This document shows positions 56,189 to 63,926 of a stretch of DNA of 64,000 nt, piece after piece; position 1 is the stretch's first letter, and the number at the start of each line of letters is the position of its first letter. Both the position numbers and the translations under genes were made by a program. The notes under the pieces were generated by a model. That model saw nothing but the letters and a program-made list of their open reading frames with translations, was not told the origin of the DNA and did no database searches. The DNA is taken from NCBI GenBank assembly GCA_902779455.1, contig CACZBS010000025.1, positions 56,948 through 120,947 of the forward strand. Reading direction: 5' to 3'. This DNA comes from an uncultured Prevotellaceae bacterium. GTDB lineage: Bacteria > Bacteroidota > Bacteroidia > Bacteroidales > Bacteroidaceae.

Positions 56189-57198
56189 AAAAGAAATACC
56201 AGAACGGATTCTTCATCTTCGGACTCGTCGTGCTGGGCATCATGCTGACCCAGCTCGACTTTGCCGAGGTGTGGAGCGGCGTCACCCGGGCCGGCTATTG
56301 GTTCCTGGCCGTGGTGGCCCTTTGGTTCGTTCTCTACTTCTTCAACACCGCTGCCTGGTGGGTCATCATCAAGAGTCAGAAGCCGGAGGAGAAGACGCCC
56401 TTCCGATTCCTCTGGCTCTACAAGATCACCGTCTCAGGCTTCGCCCTCAACTATGCGACGCCAGGCGGACTCATGGGCGGCGAGCCCTACCGAATCATGG
56501 CCCTCTCGCCCAAGATCGGCACCGAGCGGGCCACCGCCTCCGTGCTGCTCTACGTCATGACCCACATCTTCTCGCACTTCTGGTTCTGGCTCATCGCCTG
56601 CGTGCTCTACGTCTGCACGCAGCACATGAACGTCTTCATGGCGACGCTCATCGCCTCCGTGGCCGCCTTCTGCCTGCTGGCCATCTGGTTTTTCCTCAAG
56701 GGATACAAGAAAGGCATCGCGGCCAGCGGCATCAAGCTGCTGCGCCACATCCCCTTCGTCAAGCGATGGGCGCGCCGGTTCTTCGACGACCATGCCGAGC
56801 AGCTGGCCGAGATCGACCACCAGATAGCCGCACTCCACAACCAGAACCCGCGCACCTTCGTCACCGCCGTAGGTCTCGAGCTGGCTTGCCGCCTCGCTTC
56901 AGCCCTCGAGATCTTCTTCATCCTGCTGGTCATCCTGCCATCAGCCAACTACCTGCAGTGCGTCCTCATCCTGGCCTTCACCTCTCTCTTCGCCAACATG
57001 CTCTTCTTCATCCCCCTGCAGCTGGGCGGCCGCGAGGGCGGATTCCTCATGTCGGTGAACGGGCTCGGCATGACAGCCTCGGCAGGCATCTTCGTGGCCC
57101 TCCTTGTGCGTCTTCGCGAGCTCATCTGGACCGCCATCGGACTGGCCCTCATCAAGTTCGACAAGAAGGATAGCCACCAGCCCCCGTCTGAGCCCTAA
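56185..57198 (+). CDS. UPF0104/LPG-synthase-type membrane protein
   Basis: 337 residues, about eight hydrophobic segments, with the family core ATPGGLMGGEPYRIMAL near residue 90 and LGGREGGFLMSVNGLGM near 285. This family includes the flippase part of MprF and unlinked UPF0104 proteins. It starts with GTG overlapping the pdxA stop (GTGA). There is no lysyltransferase domain, so it is probably a lipid or glycolipid flippase of unknown substrate. Confidence 0.83.
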   Translation: MKKKYQNGFFIFGLVVLGIMLTQLDFAEVWSGVTRAGYWFLAVVALWFVLYFFNTAAWWVIIKSQKPEEKTPFRFLWLYKITVSGFALNYATPGGLMGGEPYRIMALSPKIGTERATASVLLYVMTHIFSHFWFWLIACVLYVCTQHMNVFMATLIASVAAFCLLAIWFFLKGYKKGIAASGIKLLRHIPFVKRWARRFFDDHAEQLAEIDHQIAALHNQNPRTFVTAVGLELACRLASALEIFFILLVILPSANYLQCVLILAFTSLFANMLFFIPLQLGGREGGFLMSVNGLGMTASAGIFVALLVRLRELIWTAIGLALIKFDKKDSHQPPSEP

Positions 57199-57247
57199 AT
57201 AGAGTTAATTTTCTGCCAAAGTTGCAGCCGTTTCGGGAAAAAATGTG

Positions 57248-57255
57248 TAATTTTG
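57248..57255 (+). promoter_or_regulatory. -7 element upstream of the sigma-54 activator
   Basis: TAATTTTG ending 9 nt before ATG 57265, so the transcript would be nearly leaderless. TTG at 57222-57224 lies 23 nt upstream. Confidence 0.55.
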
Positions 57256-57264
57256 TCAGCCGTT

Positions 57265-58491
57265 ATGAATAGTGCCGAGCTACAACGCATCAAACAGAGG
57301 TATAACATCGTGGGCAACTGCGATGCTTTGAACCACGTGCTCGACGTCGCCTTACAGGTGGCGCCGACCGACCTCAGTGTGCTCATCATCGGCGAGAGCG
57401 GCGTCGGCAAGGAGATCATACCCCGCGTCATCCACGACAACTCCCCGCGCCGCCGCGAGAAATACTTCGCCATCAACTGCGGATCCATCCCCGAAGGCAC
57501 CATCGACTCCGAGCTCTTCGGCCACGTCAAAGGCTCCTATACAGGCGCCATCAACGACTCGCCAGGCTACTTCGGAGTGGCCAACAAGGGCACACTCTTC
57601 CTCGACGAGGTGGGCGAGCTGCCCCTGGCCACACAGGCCCGACTGCTGCGCGTGCTCGAGACGGGCGAATACATCCCCGTAGGCTCCACCGAGGTGCAGA
57701 AGACCGACGTGCGCATCGTGGCCGCCACCAACGTCAACATCCGCAAAGCCATCAGCGAGGGGCGCTTCCGCGAAGACCTCTACTACCGTCTGAACTCCAT
57801 CCCCATCCAGATGCCCTCCCTCCGCGAGCGCGGCGAGGACATCGTGCTGCTCTTCCGACTCTTTGCCATGCAGATGGCCGAGAAGTACAAGATGGACCGC
57901 GTCGTGCTCACTGACGACGCCAAGCAGTTGCTCATGCGCTATAAGTGGCCCGGCAACGTGCGCCAGCTGAAGAACATCACCGAGCAGATCTCCGTGCTCA
58001 GCACCGAGCGCACCATCACGGCCGACATCCTCTCGCGATTCATCCCCCAGGACAAAGAGAGCACCCAGCTGGCCGTCGTCAGCAAAGGCGGCGACCACTC
58101 CTTCGAGAGCGAGCGCGAAGTGCTCTACAAAATCCTCTACGAGCTCCGCAACAACGTCAACGACATACGCCGCGAAGTGGGCATCCTCAAGAAGCAGCTC
58201 GACGACGTGCAGGCACCACCGACCATCATCGGCACGGGCACCCCCATCGCCCCGCTCGCCCAGCACGTTGCCGCCCCGCTGCCCGAAATGGAAGACGCCG
58301 AGGCCGAGGAATACATCGAGCCGACGCCCGAACAGGAAAGTCTGAACCTCAGCCAGATGGGACGACAGATGCTCGAGAAAGCCCTCGAGCGCAACGGCGG
58401 CAACCGCAAGAAGGCCGCACAGGAACTAGGCATCAGCGACCGCACCCTCTATCGCCGACTGAAACAATATGGACTGGACAAAGACAAATAA
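57265..58491 (+). CDS. Sigma-54-dependent transcriptional activator lacking a receiver domain
   Basis: 408 residues: AAA+ core with Walker A IIGESGVGKE and Walker B GTLFLDEVGELP, the sigma-54 contact loop as GSYTGA rather than the usual GAFTGA, and a Fis-type C-terminal helix-turn-helix (LERNGGNRKKAAQELGISDRTLYRRLKQYGL). There is no N-terminal receiver or GAF domain, so activity may be constitutive or controlled by another protein. Heads a run with lptE, a TPR-like gene and secG, hinting at envelope-related targets; this is inference. Confidence 0.9.
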   Translation: MNSAELQRIKQRYNIVGNCDALNHVLDVALQVAPTDLSVLIIGESGVGKEIIPRVIHDNSPRRREKYFAINCGSIPEGTIDSELFGHVKGSYTGAINDSPGYFGVANKGTLFLDEVGELPLATQARLLRVLETGEYIPVGSTEVQKTDVRIVAATNVNIRKAISEGRFREDLYYRLNSIPIQMPSLRERGEDIVLLFRLFAMQMAEKYKMDRVVLTDDAKQLLMRYKWPGNVRQLKNITEQISVLSTERTITADILSRFIPQDKESTQLAVVSKGGDHSFESEREVLYKILYELRNNVNDIRREVGILKKQLDDVQAPPTIIGTGTPIAPLAQHVAAPLPEMEDAEAEEYIEPTPEQESLNLSQMGRQMLEKALERNGGNRKKAAQELGISDRTLYRRLKQYGLDKDK

Positions 58492-59011
58492 GCCCCACGG
58501 CGCCATCCTCTGCGCCATGCTGATGGTGCTCACTGCCCTGTCGGCCCTCACGGCATGCTCCGTCAGCTATAGCTTCAACGGCGCCAGCATTGACTATACG
58601 AAGACGAAGACCATCCAGATAGCCGACTTCCCCATCCGCTCCAGCTACGTCTGGGGCCCTATGGCCAGCATCTTCAACAACCAGCTGAAGGACCAATACG
58701 CCAACCACACCAAGCTCACCCAAGTGAAACGCAACGGCGACCTCAAAGTGGAAGGCGAGATCACCCGCTACGAACAGCGCAACAAAGCCGTCTCCAGCGA
58801 GGGCTACTCCGCCATGACCGAGCTCTCGATGACCGTCAACGTCAGGTTCACCAACAACGTCAACCACGCCGAGGACTTCGAGCGACAGTTTACGGCCACC
58901 GCCAGCTACGAGACCACGCAGTCGCTCAACGCCGTGCAGGAAGAACTGGTCACCCAGATGGTCAAGGACATCACCGACCAGATCTTCAACGCCACCGTGG
59001 CCAACTGGTAG
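58469..59011 (+). CDS. lptE: LptE-like LPS-assembly lipoprotein
   Basis: 180 residues. The signal ends LTALSALTACSVSYS, with the lipid Cys in TAC. The rest, YSFNGASIDYTKTKTIQIADFPIRSSYVWGPMASIFNNQLKDQY, matches the beta-sandwich of Bacteroidetes LptE, which plugs the LptD barrel. It starts inside the end of the activator gene (23-bp overlap). Confidence 0.87.
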   Translation: MDWTKTNKPHGAILCAMLMVLTALSALTACSVSYSFNGASIDYTKTKTIQIADFPIRSSYVWGPMASIFNNQLKDQYANHTKLTQVKRNGDLKVEGEITRYEQRNKAVSSEGYSAMTELSMTVNVRFTNNVNHAEDFERQFTATASYETTQSLNAVQEELVTQMVKDITDQIFNATVANW

Positions 59012-59013
59012 GA

Positions 59014-59062
59014 AGTGAATAGTGTAAAGTGAATAGTGAATAGAGAAAAGTGAATAGAGAAA
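59014..59062 (+). repeat. Heptamer array (AGTGAAT/AGAGAAA), 7 units
   Basis: Seven 7-mers in a row: AGTGAAT, AGTGTAA, AGTGAAT, AGTGAAT, AGAGAAA, AGTGAAT, AGAGAAA. The sixth contains the GTG used as the start of the next gene; there is no in-frame ATG nearby. Confidence 0.8.
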
Positions 59063-59874
59063 TAGACATAGCAGAGCTCATCAAGCACCCCGAACAGCTC
59101 GACCGCGACACACTATACGAGTTGCGGTCGCTACTGGCCCTCTACCCCTACTTCCAGACGGCCCGACTGCTCATGCTCCAGAACCTCTACCTCCTCCACG
59201 ACCCCACCTTCGACGAAGAGCTCAGACGCGCAGCCATCTACATCACCGACCGGAAAGTCATCTTCCAGATGATCGAGGCCGCACACTACAAGCTCAAGCC
59301 TGCCACAAGCAACGACAAAGCGCCCAAGTCATCAGACGACAGCATGGGCATCGGCCACGACGGAATCACACTGCAGTCCACGCCGCAAGACCGCGAAAGC
59401 CGCACGCTGTCGCTCATCGACAACTTCCTCGAGTCGCTCCCAAAGGACGAGGAGGCCACGCCGCAGAAGAAGCCCAAGCGCCAGCCCACACCAGCCGACG
59501 CAGCCGTCGACTACGTCGCCTACCTGCTGGAAAGCGAAGGCGACGACGACTTTGAAGCCGCCGCCGAGTCACCCCAGCTCATCGGCCAGAGCCTCATCGA
59601 CTCATTCATAGAACACGACAAAGGCAAGATCGTGCTCAATGAAAATCCTTTACTAAAACCCGAACTCGAGACGCCCGAGCCCGAAGCCGGCAAAGACGCC
59701 AAAAATGGCTACTATACGGAGACGCTTGCCCGAATTTACATAAAACAAGGCAGATATTCGCAAGCTTTGGAAATAATTCGGCAATTAAGTTTGCAGGATC
59801 CGAAAAAAAATGCTTACTTTGCAGACCAAATTCGATTCTTGGAAAAATTAATAATAAACAGTAATAAAAAATAA
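59050..59874 (+). CDS. Bacteroidetes-conserved TPR-like protein
   Basis: 274 residues. Start GTG 59050 lies in the heptamer array; the upstream in-frame codon is a stop and the next in-frame ATG is far inside the protein. N-terminal LIKHPEQLDRDTLYELRSLLALYPYFQTARLLMLQNLY resembles a helical repeat, the middle is acidic and low in complexity, and the C-terminus (ETLARIYIKQGRYSQALEIIRQLSLQDPKKNAYFADQIRFLEKL) is a clear TPR motif. Between lptE and secG. Function unknown. Confidence 0.72.
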   Translation: MNREIDIAELIKHPEQLDRDTLYELRSLLALYPYFQTARLLMLQNLYLLHDPTFDEELRRAAIYITDRKVIFQMIEAAHYKLKPATSNDKAPKSSDDSMGIGHDGITLQSTPQDRESRTLSLIDNFLESLPKDEEATPQKKPKRQPTPADAAVDYVAYLLESEGDDDFEAAAESPQLIGQSLIDSFIEHDKGKIVLNENPLLKPELETPEPEAGKDAKNGYYTETLARIYIKQGRYSQALEIIRQLSLQDPKKNAYFADQIRFLEKLIINSNKK

Positions 59875-59884
59875 TTTACAAACA

Positions 59885-60289
59885 ATGGGACTTTACACAC
59901 TTTTCGTAATCCTCATCATCATTGCCTCCATCCTCATGGTTGGCATCGTGCTCATTCAGGAGTCAAAGGGCGGCGGTTTGGCATCAAACTTCGCCTCGTA
60001 CAATCAGATCGGCGGCGTCCGTAAGACGACCGACTTCATCGAGAAAGCCACATGGGGCCTCGCCGCCTTCATGGTCGTCATGAGTGTCGCATGCGCCTAC
60101 GTGGCCCCCAAGGCCTCGACTGACAATGCCGTCATCAACGGCATCGAGAATCCCGTCACCAACCCCAACAACGTGCCCGGATTCGGAGCCAGCACCGACC
60201 AGCAGGAGGCTGCTCCCGCCGAGGCTCCTGAGGCTGCCAAAGCCGAGGACGCTGCTCCTGAGGCTGCTAAAGCCGAGAAGGCCGAGTAA
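59885..60289 (+). CDS. secG: Preprotein translocase subunit SecG
   Basis: 134 residues with two membrane helices (LFVILIIIASILMVGIVLIQ and GLAAFMVVMSVACAYVA) and the conserved cytoplasmic loop QESKGGGLASNFAS. A C-terminal Ala/Glu-rich repeat tail (about 50 residues) is longer than in E. coli but usual for Bacteroidetes. Starts 10 nt after the TPR-like gene. Confidence 0.92.
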   Translation: MGLYTLFVILIIIASILMVGIVLIQESKGGGLASNFASYNQIGGVRKTTDFIEKATWGLAAFMVVMSVACAYVAPKASTDNAVINGIENPVTNPNNVPGFGASTDQQEAAPAEAPEAAKAEDAAPEAAKAEKAE

Positions 60290-60334
60290 GAAAAAAAGAG
60301 GCGGTCTGGTTCCGCCCCCACTCTCTTCCCAATA

Positions 60335-60377
60335 CCCCCTGCTTAGCTCTCACTCACATCGAGAGCCAGACAGGGGG
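60335..60377. terminator. Possible terminator after secG
   Basis: Nested stem: CCCCCTG (60335-60341) with CAGGGGG (60371-60377) enclosing CTCTC/GAGAG, followed by CTAAAAGGGTTTT. The pairing is strong but the U-tract is weak. The remaining non-coding sequence to 60516 shows nothing else I recognise. Confidence 0.6.
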
Positions 60378-60516
60378 CTAAAAGGGTTTTGGAGGATTCC
60401 ACGGACCGTCAACAAGACAGAAGACAACAAGTCAGCCTTTTCTTCGTCCCCTATTACATATTAGGATATTTTCATGTTGCCATATTGCTGTATTCCCGTA
60501 TTATTAGAGCACTGCG

Positions 60517-61383
60517 CTAAACATTACCCAGATAAACATGCCTGATGCCTTCCTCGAGTGCGATTTGCTTGGCTTCCTTTAGCGTATGAATAGGAGTCGG
60601 AGGAATGTTCTGCATCTTGAAGCGAGGGAAGAAACGGCTGAAGTGCAGAGGATTATCGGCGAGGCCGTTACTCTTTAGCCACTGGCACATCCGGCGAATC
60701 ATCTGCATGTCGTCGTTGATGCCAGGGATGACGAGGTTCGTCAGTTCTATCCATACGCCAGCAGCGCGCATCGAGAGGATGGTATCGAGCACTGGCTGCA
60801 GATTGCCTCCGCTGACCTTCATGTAGATGTCGTCGGAGAATGATTTCAGGTCGATGTTGGCCGCATCGAGATATGGCAGCAGGTCGTTCAATGGTTCCTG
60901 ACAGACATAGCCAGCCGTGACGAGGATGTTCCAGAGTCCAGCCTCGTGAGCCAGCCGTGCCGTGTCCGTGATGTATTCTAGGTAGGTCAGCGGCTCGGTG
61001 TAGGTATAGGCGATGCCGGGGCAATGATGTTCTATACAGAGTTCTACAACGGCTTCCGGCGAGAGATCGTAATGTTCCACCTCCGATGGCACGACCTGAG
61101 AGATTTCATGATTCTGACAGTTCTGACAGTGGAAGTTGCAGCCCGTACAGGCGATGGAGAGGCATTTGGTGCCAGGATGGAAGTGATAGAGCGGCTTCTT
61201 CTCGATGGGGTCAATGGCCAGCGAGCAAGGCCGTCCGTACACCTCACTGACGAGCACGCCACCCTCATTGCGTCGGCTACGGCAGATGCCCGTCTTGCCC
61301 TCACTGATGCGGCAATGATGCGGGCAGAGCTGACACTCCACCCTGCCATCATCCAATAGTCTATAATATCTACATTCGCGCAT
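60517..61383 (-). CDS. amrS: AmmeMemoRadiSam radical-SAM enzyme AmrS
   Basis: 288 residues from ATG 61383 (MRECRYYRLLDDGRVECQLCPHHCRI). GTG 61410 in the heptamer array is an alternative but unlikely start. Radical-SAM cluster motif in SIACTGCNFHCQNCQNHEIS (CxxxCxxC with two more Cys in front, as in AmrS). The enzyme is always found with MEMO and AMMECR1 proteins; its substrate is unknown. It follows a MEMO-AMMECR1 fusion gene. Confidence 0.9.
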   Translation of the reverse strand: MRECRYYRLLDDGRVECQLCPHHCRISEGKTGICRSRRNEGGVLVSEVYGRPCSLAIDPIEKKPLYHFHPGTKCLSIACTGCNFHCQNCQNHEISQVVPSEVEHYDLSPEAVVELCIEHHCPGIAYTYTEPLTYLEYITDTARLAHEAGLWNILVTAGYVCQEPLNDLLPYLDAANIDLKSFSDDIYMKVSGGNLQPVLDTILSMRAAGVWIELTNLVIPGINDDMQMIRRMCQWLKSNGLADNPLHFSRFFPRFKMQNIPPTPIHTLKEAKQIALEEGIRHVYLGNV

Positions 61384-61404
61384 TTCCTGTAGCGGTAGCA
61401 AATT

Positions 61405-61439
61405 ATTCACTTTTCACTTTTCACTCTTCACTTTTCCCT
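61405..61439. repeat. Heptamer array between amrS and the MEMO-AMMECR1 gene, 5 units
   Basis: Plus strand ATTCACT, TTTCACT, TTTCACT, CTTCACT, TTTCCCT, i.e. AGTGAAN on the coding strand. It is directly before the MEMO stop. On the minus strand the array ends with AATTTGCTACCGCTA, the same 15 bp that follow the array at 61860. Confidence 0.75.
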
Positions 61440-62938
61440 TAAAACACGATCGCCTCATACACGTACAGTTCTGCATCCCGCCAGCCATCCCATCCGATGC
61501 CCGCTTTGTCCTGTGCGCAATGCGAGACGAACTCTTCCTTCGTCCAGTTCACCTCATCGGCCACCTGCGGCAGATACGTCCCGCTGCGATACCCCCGTCG
61601 GATATAGATACCATGCCGATGCAGTTCAAACTCGTCCAGACTCTGAATGCGTCGCATAGGTGTAAGCACTGAGATCTCAATATCGATGTCCGAGAGTTCA
61701 TCAGCAGTGACAGGCATGAATCGCGGGTCTTCGAAAGCAGCCGCACGAGCCATCTCTGCCACAATCTCATTCAGGGGCACATCCTCGCCAAAATGCCCTA
61801 TGCAGCCGCGTAGCCGGCCGTGCTTATGCAGCGACACAAATGCACCACACTTTCTTTTAAGTGAAGAATGAAGAGTGAAGAGTGAAGAATTTGCTACCGC
61901 TATCTCTTTTCCATTCAGCGAATCCTTGATACTTGTCAGTGCAATCTCCTTCAACATCCGTTTCTCATCCTCCGACAGCGAGAACTCCTGCGATGACTTG
62001 CGCACGATGGCAAACGCATGATAGCCTACCACCCGACTGTGGTCCGACTCCTCGGCATCCCCAGAGTTCTGATACATCAGGTGCTTCACCTCGTATGTGC
62101 TGTCAATCATCATCAGCAGTGTTGCGATGGCCAGTTCTCCGCAGGCACTCGTAGCCAGACCAGGCACGCCACTCCGTGCATTCTCTTCCAGCGCAGCGAT
62201 AAACTGCTCCACGTCGCCACTCTCCACGGCCTTGCCCGTCCGGGCATCCACCTTGCAGGCATCCTCATACTTCGGATAATGCGAGAAGTCGCTGCTTACA
62301 ATGAACAGATTATCCGTCGTCAGATACGGCTTCAGTGCCTCCGCTATCCGCTTCAACTTCTGGAAGTCGCTTGTGGAAATGATAATCGGCACGATGGGCG
62401 GCACGTCTTTAGTGAAGAGTGAAGAGTGAATGGTGAAGAATCGCTGCAGGAATGGCAGTTGCACCTCCAGGCAATGCTCTCTGTCGTGCGCTTTCGGCTC
62501 GTATCGGAACACGCTGTCAGCAGCCGTTAACGCCAGAGCCGTCTCACGATCCACCCTCACCTGTCCCAACGGCGTGGCATAATAGTCAGCCACCGTGTTC
62601 ACCGAAGCCCCGTCGAGCCATTCGTGGTGACTCGGCCCCAAGAGGAATATCCGCTTAAACTGCTTATCACTCGGAATCGCCATATACGCCCCTGCCGCCA
62701 CATTGCCCGAGAAATAATAGCCCGCATGAGGCACAATCAGCGCCGCCACGTTCCGATACGCCGTCTCGCCACGATGCCGCGTCAGCAGGCTGTCCACCTC
62801 CTCGCTCAGCTCCTTAGCATCACCCGTATAGAACCGGTTCGCCTGCGTCGCCGGTCTCACCACCGGCTCTCTGCTCGTCTGTCCATTACACATATTCATC
62901 ATCATGATTGTCGCTAAGATTGTCAGTACAGTTTTCAT
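61439..62938 (-). CDS. MEMO-AMMECR1 fusion protein, exported
   Basis: 499 residues. Residues 1-19 form a signal peptide (MKTVLTILATIMMMNMCNG). About 25-305 is a MEMO domain (VPHAGYYFSGNVAAGAY; GPSHHEW; SSDFSHY with the metal/His positions). About 330-499 is an AMMECR1 domain (GAFVSLHKHGRLRGCIGHFG). Two inserts with the motif SSLFT correspond to 28-bp heptamer arrays at 61860 and 62411 and lie in loops. MEMO and AMMECR1 are usually separate and cytosolic; a secreted fusion is unusual. Adjacent to amrS. Confidence 0.85.
   Translation of the reverse strand: MKTVLTILATIMMMNMCNGQTSREPVVRPATQANRFYTGDAKELSEEVDSLLTRHRGETAYRNVAALIVPHAGYYFSGNVAAGAYMAIPSDKQFKRIFLLGPSHHEWLDGASVNTVADYYATPLGQVRVDRETALALTAADSVFRYEPKAHDREHCLEVQLPFLQRFFTIHSSLFTKDVPPIVPIIISTSDFQKLKRIAEALKPYLTTDNLFIVSSDFSHYPKYEDACKVDARTGKAVESGDVEQFIAALEENARSGVPGLATSACGELAIATLLMMIDSTYEVKHLMYQNSGDAEESDHSRVVGYHAFAIVRKSSQEFSLSEDEKRMLKEIALTSIKDSLNGKEIAVANSSLFTLHSSLKRKCGAFVSLHKHGRLRGCIGHFGEDVPLNEIVAEMARAAAFEDPRFMPVTADELSDIDIEISVLTPMRRIQSLDEFELHRHGIYIRRGYRSGTYLPQVADEVNWTKEEFVSHCAQDKAGIGWDGWRDAELYVYEAIVF
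61860..61887. repeat. Four-unit heptamer array inside the AMMECR1 half
   Basis: AGTGAAG, AATGAAG, AGTGAAG, AGTGAAG, 28 bp; it is translated on the minus strand within ANSSLFTLHSSLK. Followed by AATTTGCTACCGCTA. Confidence 0.75.
62411..62438. repeat. Four-unit heptamer array inside the MEMO half
   Basis: AGTGAAG, AGTGAAG, AGTGAAT, GGTGAAG, 28 bp; translated on the minus strand within RFFTIHSSLFTKD. Same unit as at 61860, about 550 bp away. Confidence 0.75.
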
Positions 62939-62976
62939 TATTCATAGACTCGCTTTCTTTGTTGTTGATAATCGTA

Positions 62977-63033
62977 CTAATGCCATAGCATCCAGACCGC
63001 ATCCAGCAGCACAATAGTGCAGGCAGCACTCAT
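62977..63033 (-). CDS. Possible 18-aa leader-type ORF before the MEMO-AMMECR1 gene
   Basis: MSAACTIVLLDAVWMLWH then TAG. It overlaps the stop of the 35-aa frame (ATGA) and ends 38 bp before the MEMO start. Hydrophobic, Trp-containing. No homology can be claimed; it could be a chance frame. Confidence 0.3.
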   Translation of the reverse strand: MSAACTIVLLDAVWMLWH

Positions 63034-63137
63034 CCGTCATAGCCATCATAATCAGCCGCGCTATCTATCATGTCAATTGGTCTGCCCTTTTTGCCGCAAC
63101 CGGGTCTGAGCCTCATCAATTCTGATGTCGGTTTCAT
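63030..63137 (-). CDS. Possible 35-aa ORF in the long leader of the MEMO-AMMECR1 gene
   Basis: Starts MKPTSELMRLRPGCGKKGRP and ends DYDGYDG then TGA. It lies within the region between the promoter at 63164 and ATG 62938. Basic first half, acidic end. The 200-bp leader is otherwise unexplained; no known riboswitch was recognised. Confidence 0.35.
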   Translation of the reverse strand: MKPTSELMRLRPGCGKKGRPIDMIDSAADYDGYDG

Positions 63138-63163
63138 ATTCTGTCAAAACCTATTATTGATTG

Positions 63164-63171
63164 CAAAGGTA
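63164..63171 (-). promoter_or_regulatory. -7 element upstream of the MEMO-AMMECR1 leader
   Basis: Minus strand TACCTTTG, giving a leader of about 220 nt before ATG 62938. No good -33 TTTG at 20 nt. The 63172-63426 stretch beyond holds no gene that I can support. Confidence 0.5.
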
Positions 63172-63426
63172 CAAATAATTTTTCAAAGAAAGGCAGTCTG
63201 AGAGGACAAAATTCGACAGTGTGACGAAGAGAAGCCTTGGCCCGTAAGCGTGAGGATGAATAGAGGGCAATTACTGTTCCATACGGATAAAATACCGTGG
63301 CGCGTCCATTTATGAAGCCTCATATAGGCATCCAAAAAGCATCGGCATAAACTTTTTTGCAAAAAATCGACGAATTATTTGGCAGTTTGGAAGAAAATGA
63401 CTACCTTTGCACCCGCAATTCAGATG

Positions 63427-63500
63427 GTGCCCGTAGTTCAGTTGGTTAGAGCGTCAGATTGTGGTTCTGAATGTCGACGGTTCGAGTCCGTCCGGGCACC
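63427..63500 (+). tRNA. tRNA-His (anticodon GTG)
   Basis: Acceptor GTGCCCG pairs with CGGGCAC (63493-63499), discriminator C73 at 63500, anticodon loop TTGTGGT with GTG. G at 63426 supplies the G-1 typical of tRNA-His. CCA is not encoded. Confidence 0.95.
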
Positions 63501-63510
63501 CTCCCAGGAA

Positions 63511-63546
63511 AATCCCTGTAAGTCAAGTACTTGCAGGGATTTTTAA
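63511..63546 (+). terminator. Terminator after tRNA-His
   Basis: Stem AATCCCTG (63511-63518) / CAGGGATT (63534-63541), extended by AAGT/ACTT, followed by TTTTTAATT. Confidence 0.8.
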
Positions 63547-63564
63547 TTCCCGCACCTTCCATTT

Positions 63565-63586
63565 TTGATGGAACATTGATGGAACA
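63565..63586 (+). repeat. Tandem 11-mer TTGATGGAACA x2
   Basis: Two exact copies, TTGATGGAACA twice, just downstream of the tRNA-His terminator. It could be a recombinase-binding or attachment site, or simple duplication. No integrase gene is visible before the window ends. Confidence 0.5.
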
Positions 63587-63772
63587 TTTTTAAGTTATTC
63601 TGAGAAAAATAGGTGCCAAGTAGTCATAAAGGCGTGTATGGATTCTAATAAATCCAACACTCATGATTGGTATATATTTAATAAGGTTCGTATATATTGC
63701 GCCTCTACCCTGCTATTTTTCCTCCTCTAAGAATGTATTTCATCTTCTGGTGCAGATAAATATCATTTTTGC

Positions 63773-63803
63773 TTTGTTCTTTCAATAAATCTTCGTACCT
63801 TTG
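63773..63803 (+). promoter_or_regulatory. Promoter of the final partial gene
   Basis: TTTG at 63773-63776, 19-nt spacer, TACCTTTG at 63796-63803. Confidence 0.7.
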
Positions 63804-63809
63804 CACCTG

Positions 63810-63926
63810 AAGCATCAAGAGCAGACACTCACAAGAGTGGACTCGCCAACCGAGCAATAGCATTGAGCCACGGTGGTCAAGGTACGATGCGGAAGTATTA
63901 GTATTCACTTCAAAAACAAAAACGTT
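63810..63926 (+). other. Structured 5' leader of the final gene
   Basis: About 115 nt between the promoter and ATG 63927. It holds CACTC-ACAA-GAGTG and TTGA(G)CCA-CGG-TGGTCAA hairpins. No known riboswitch matches that I can recall. Confidence 0.4.
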
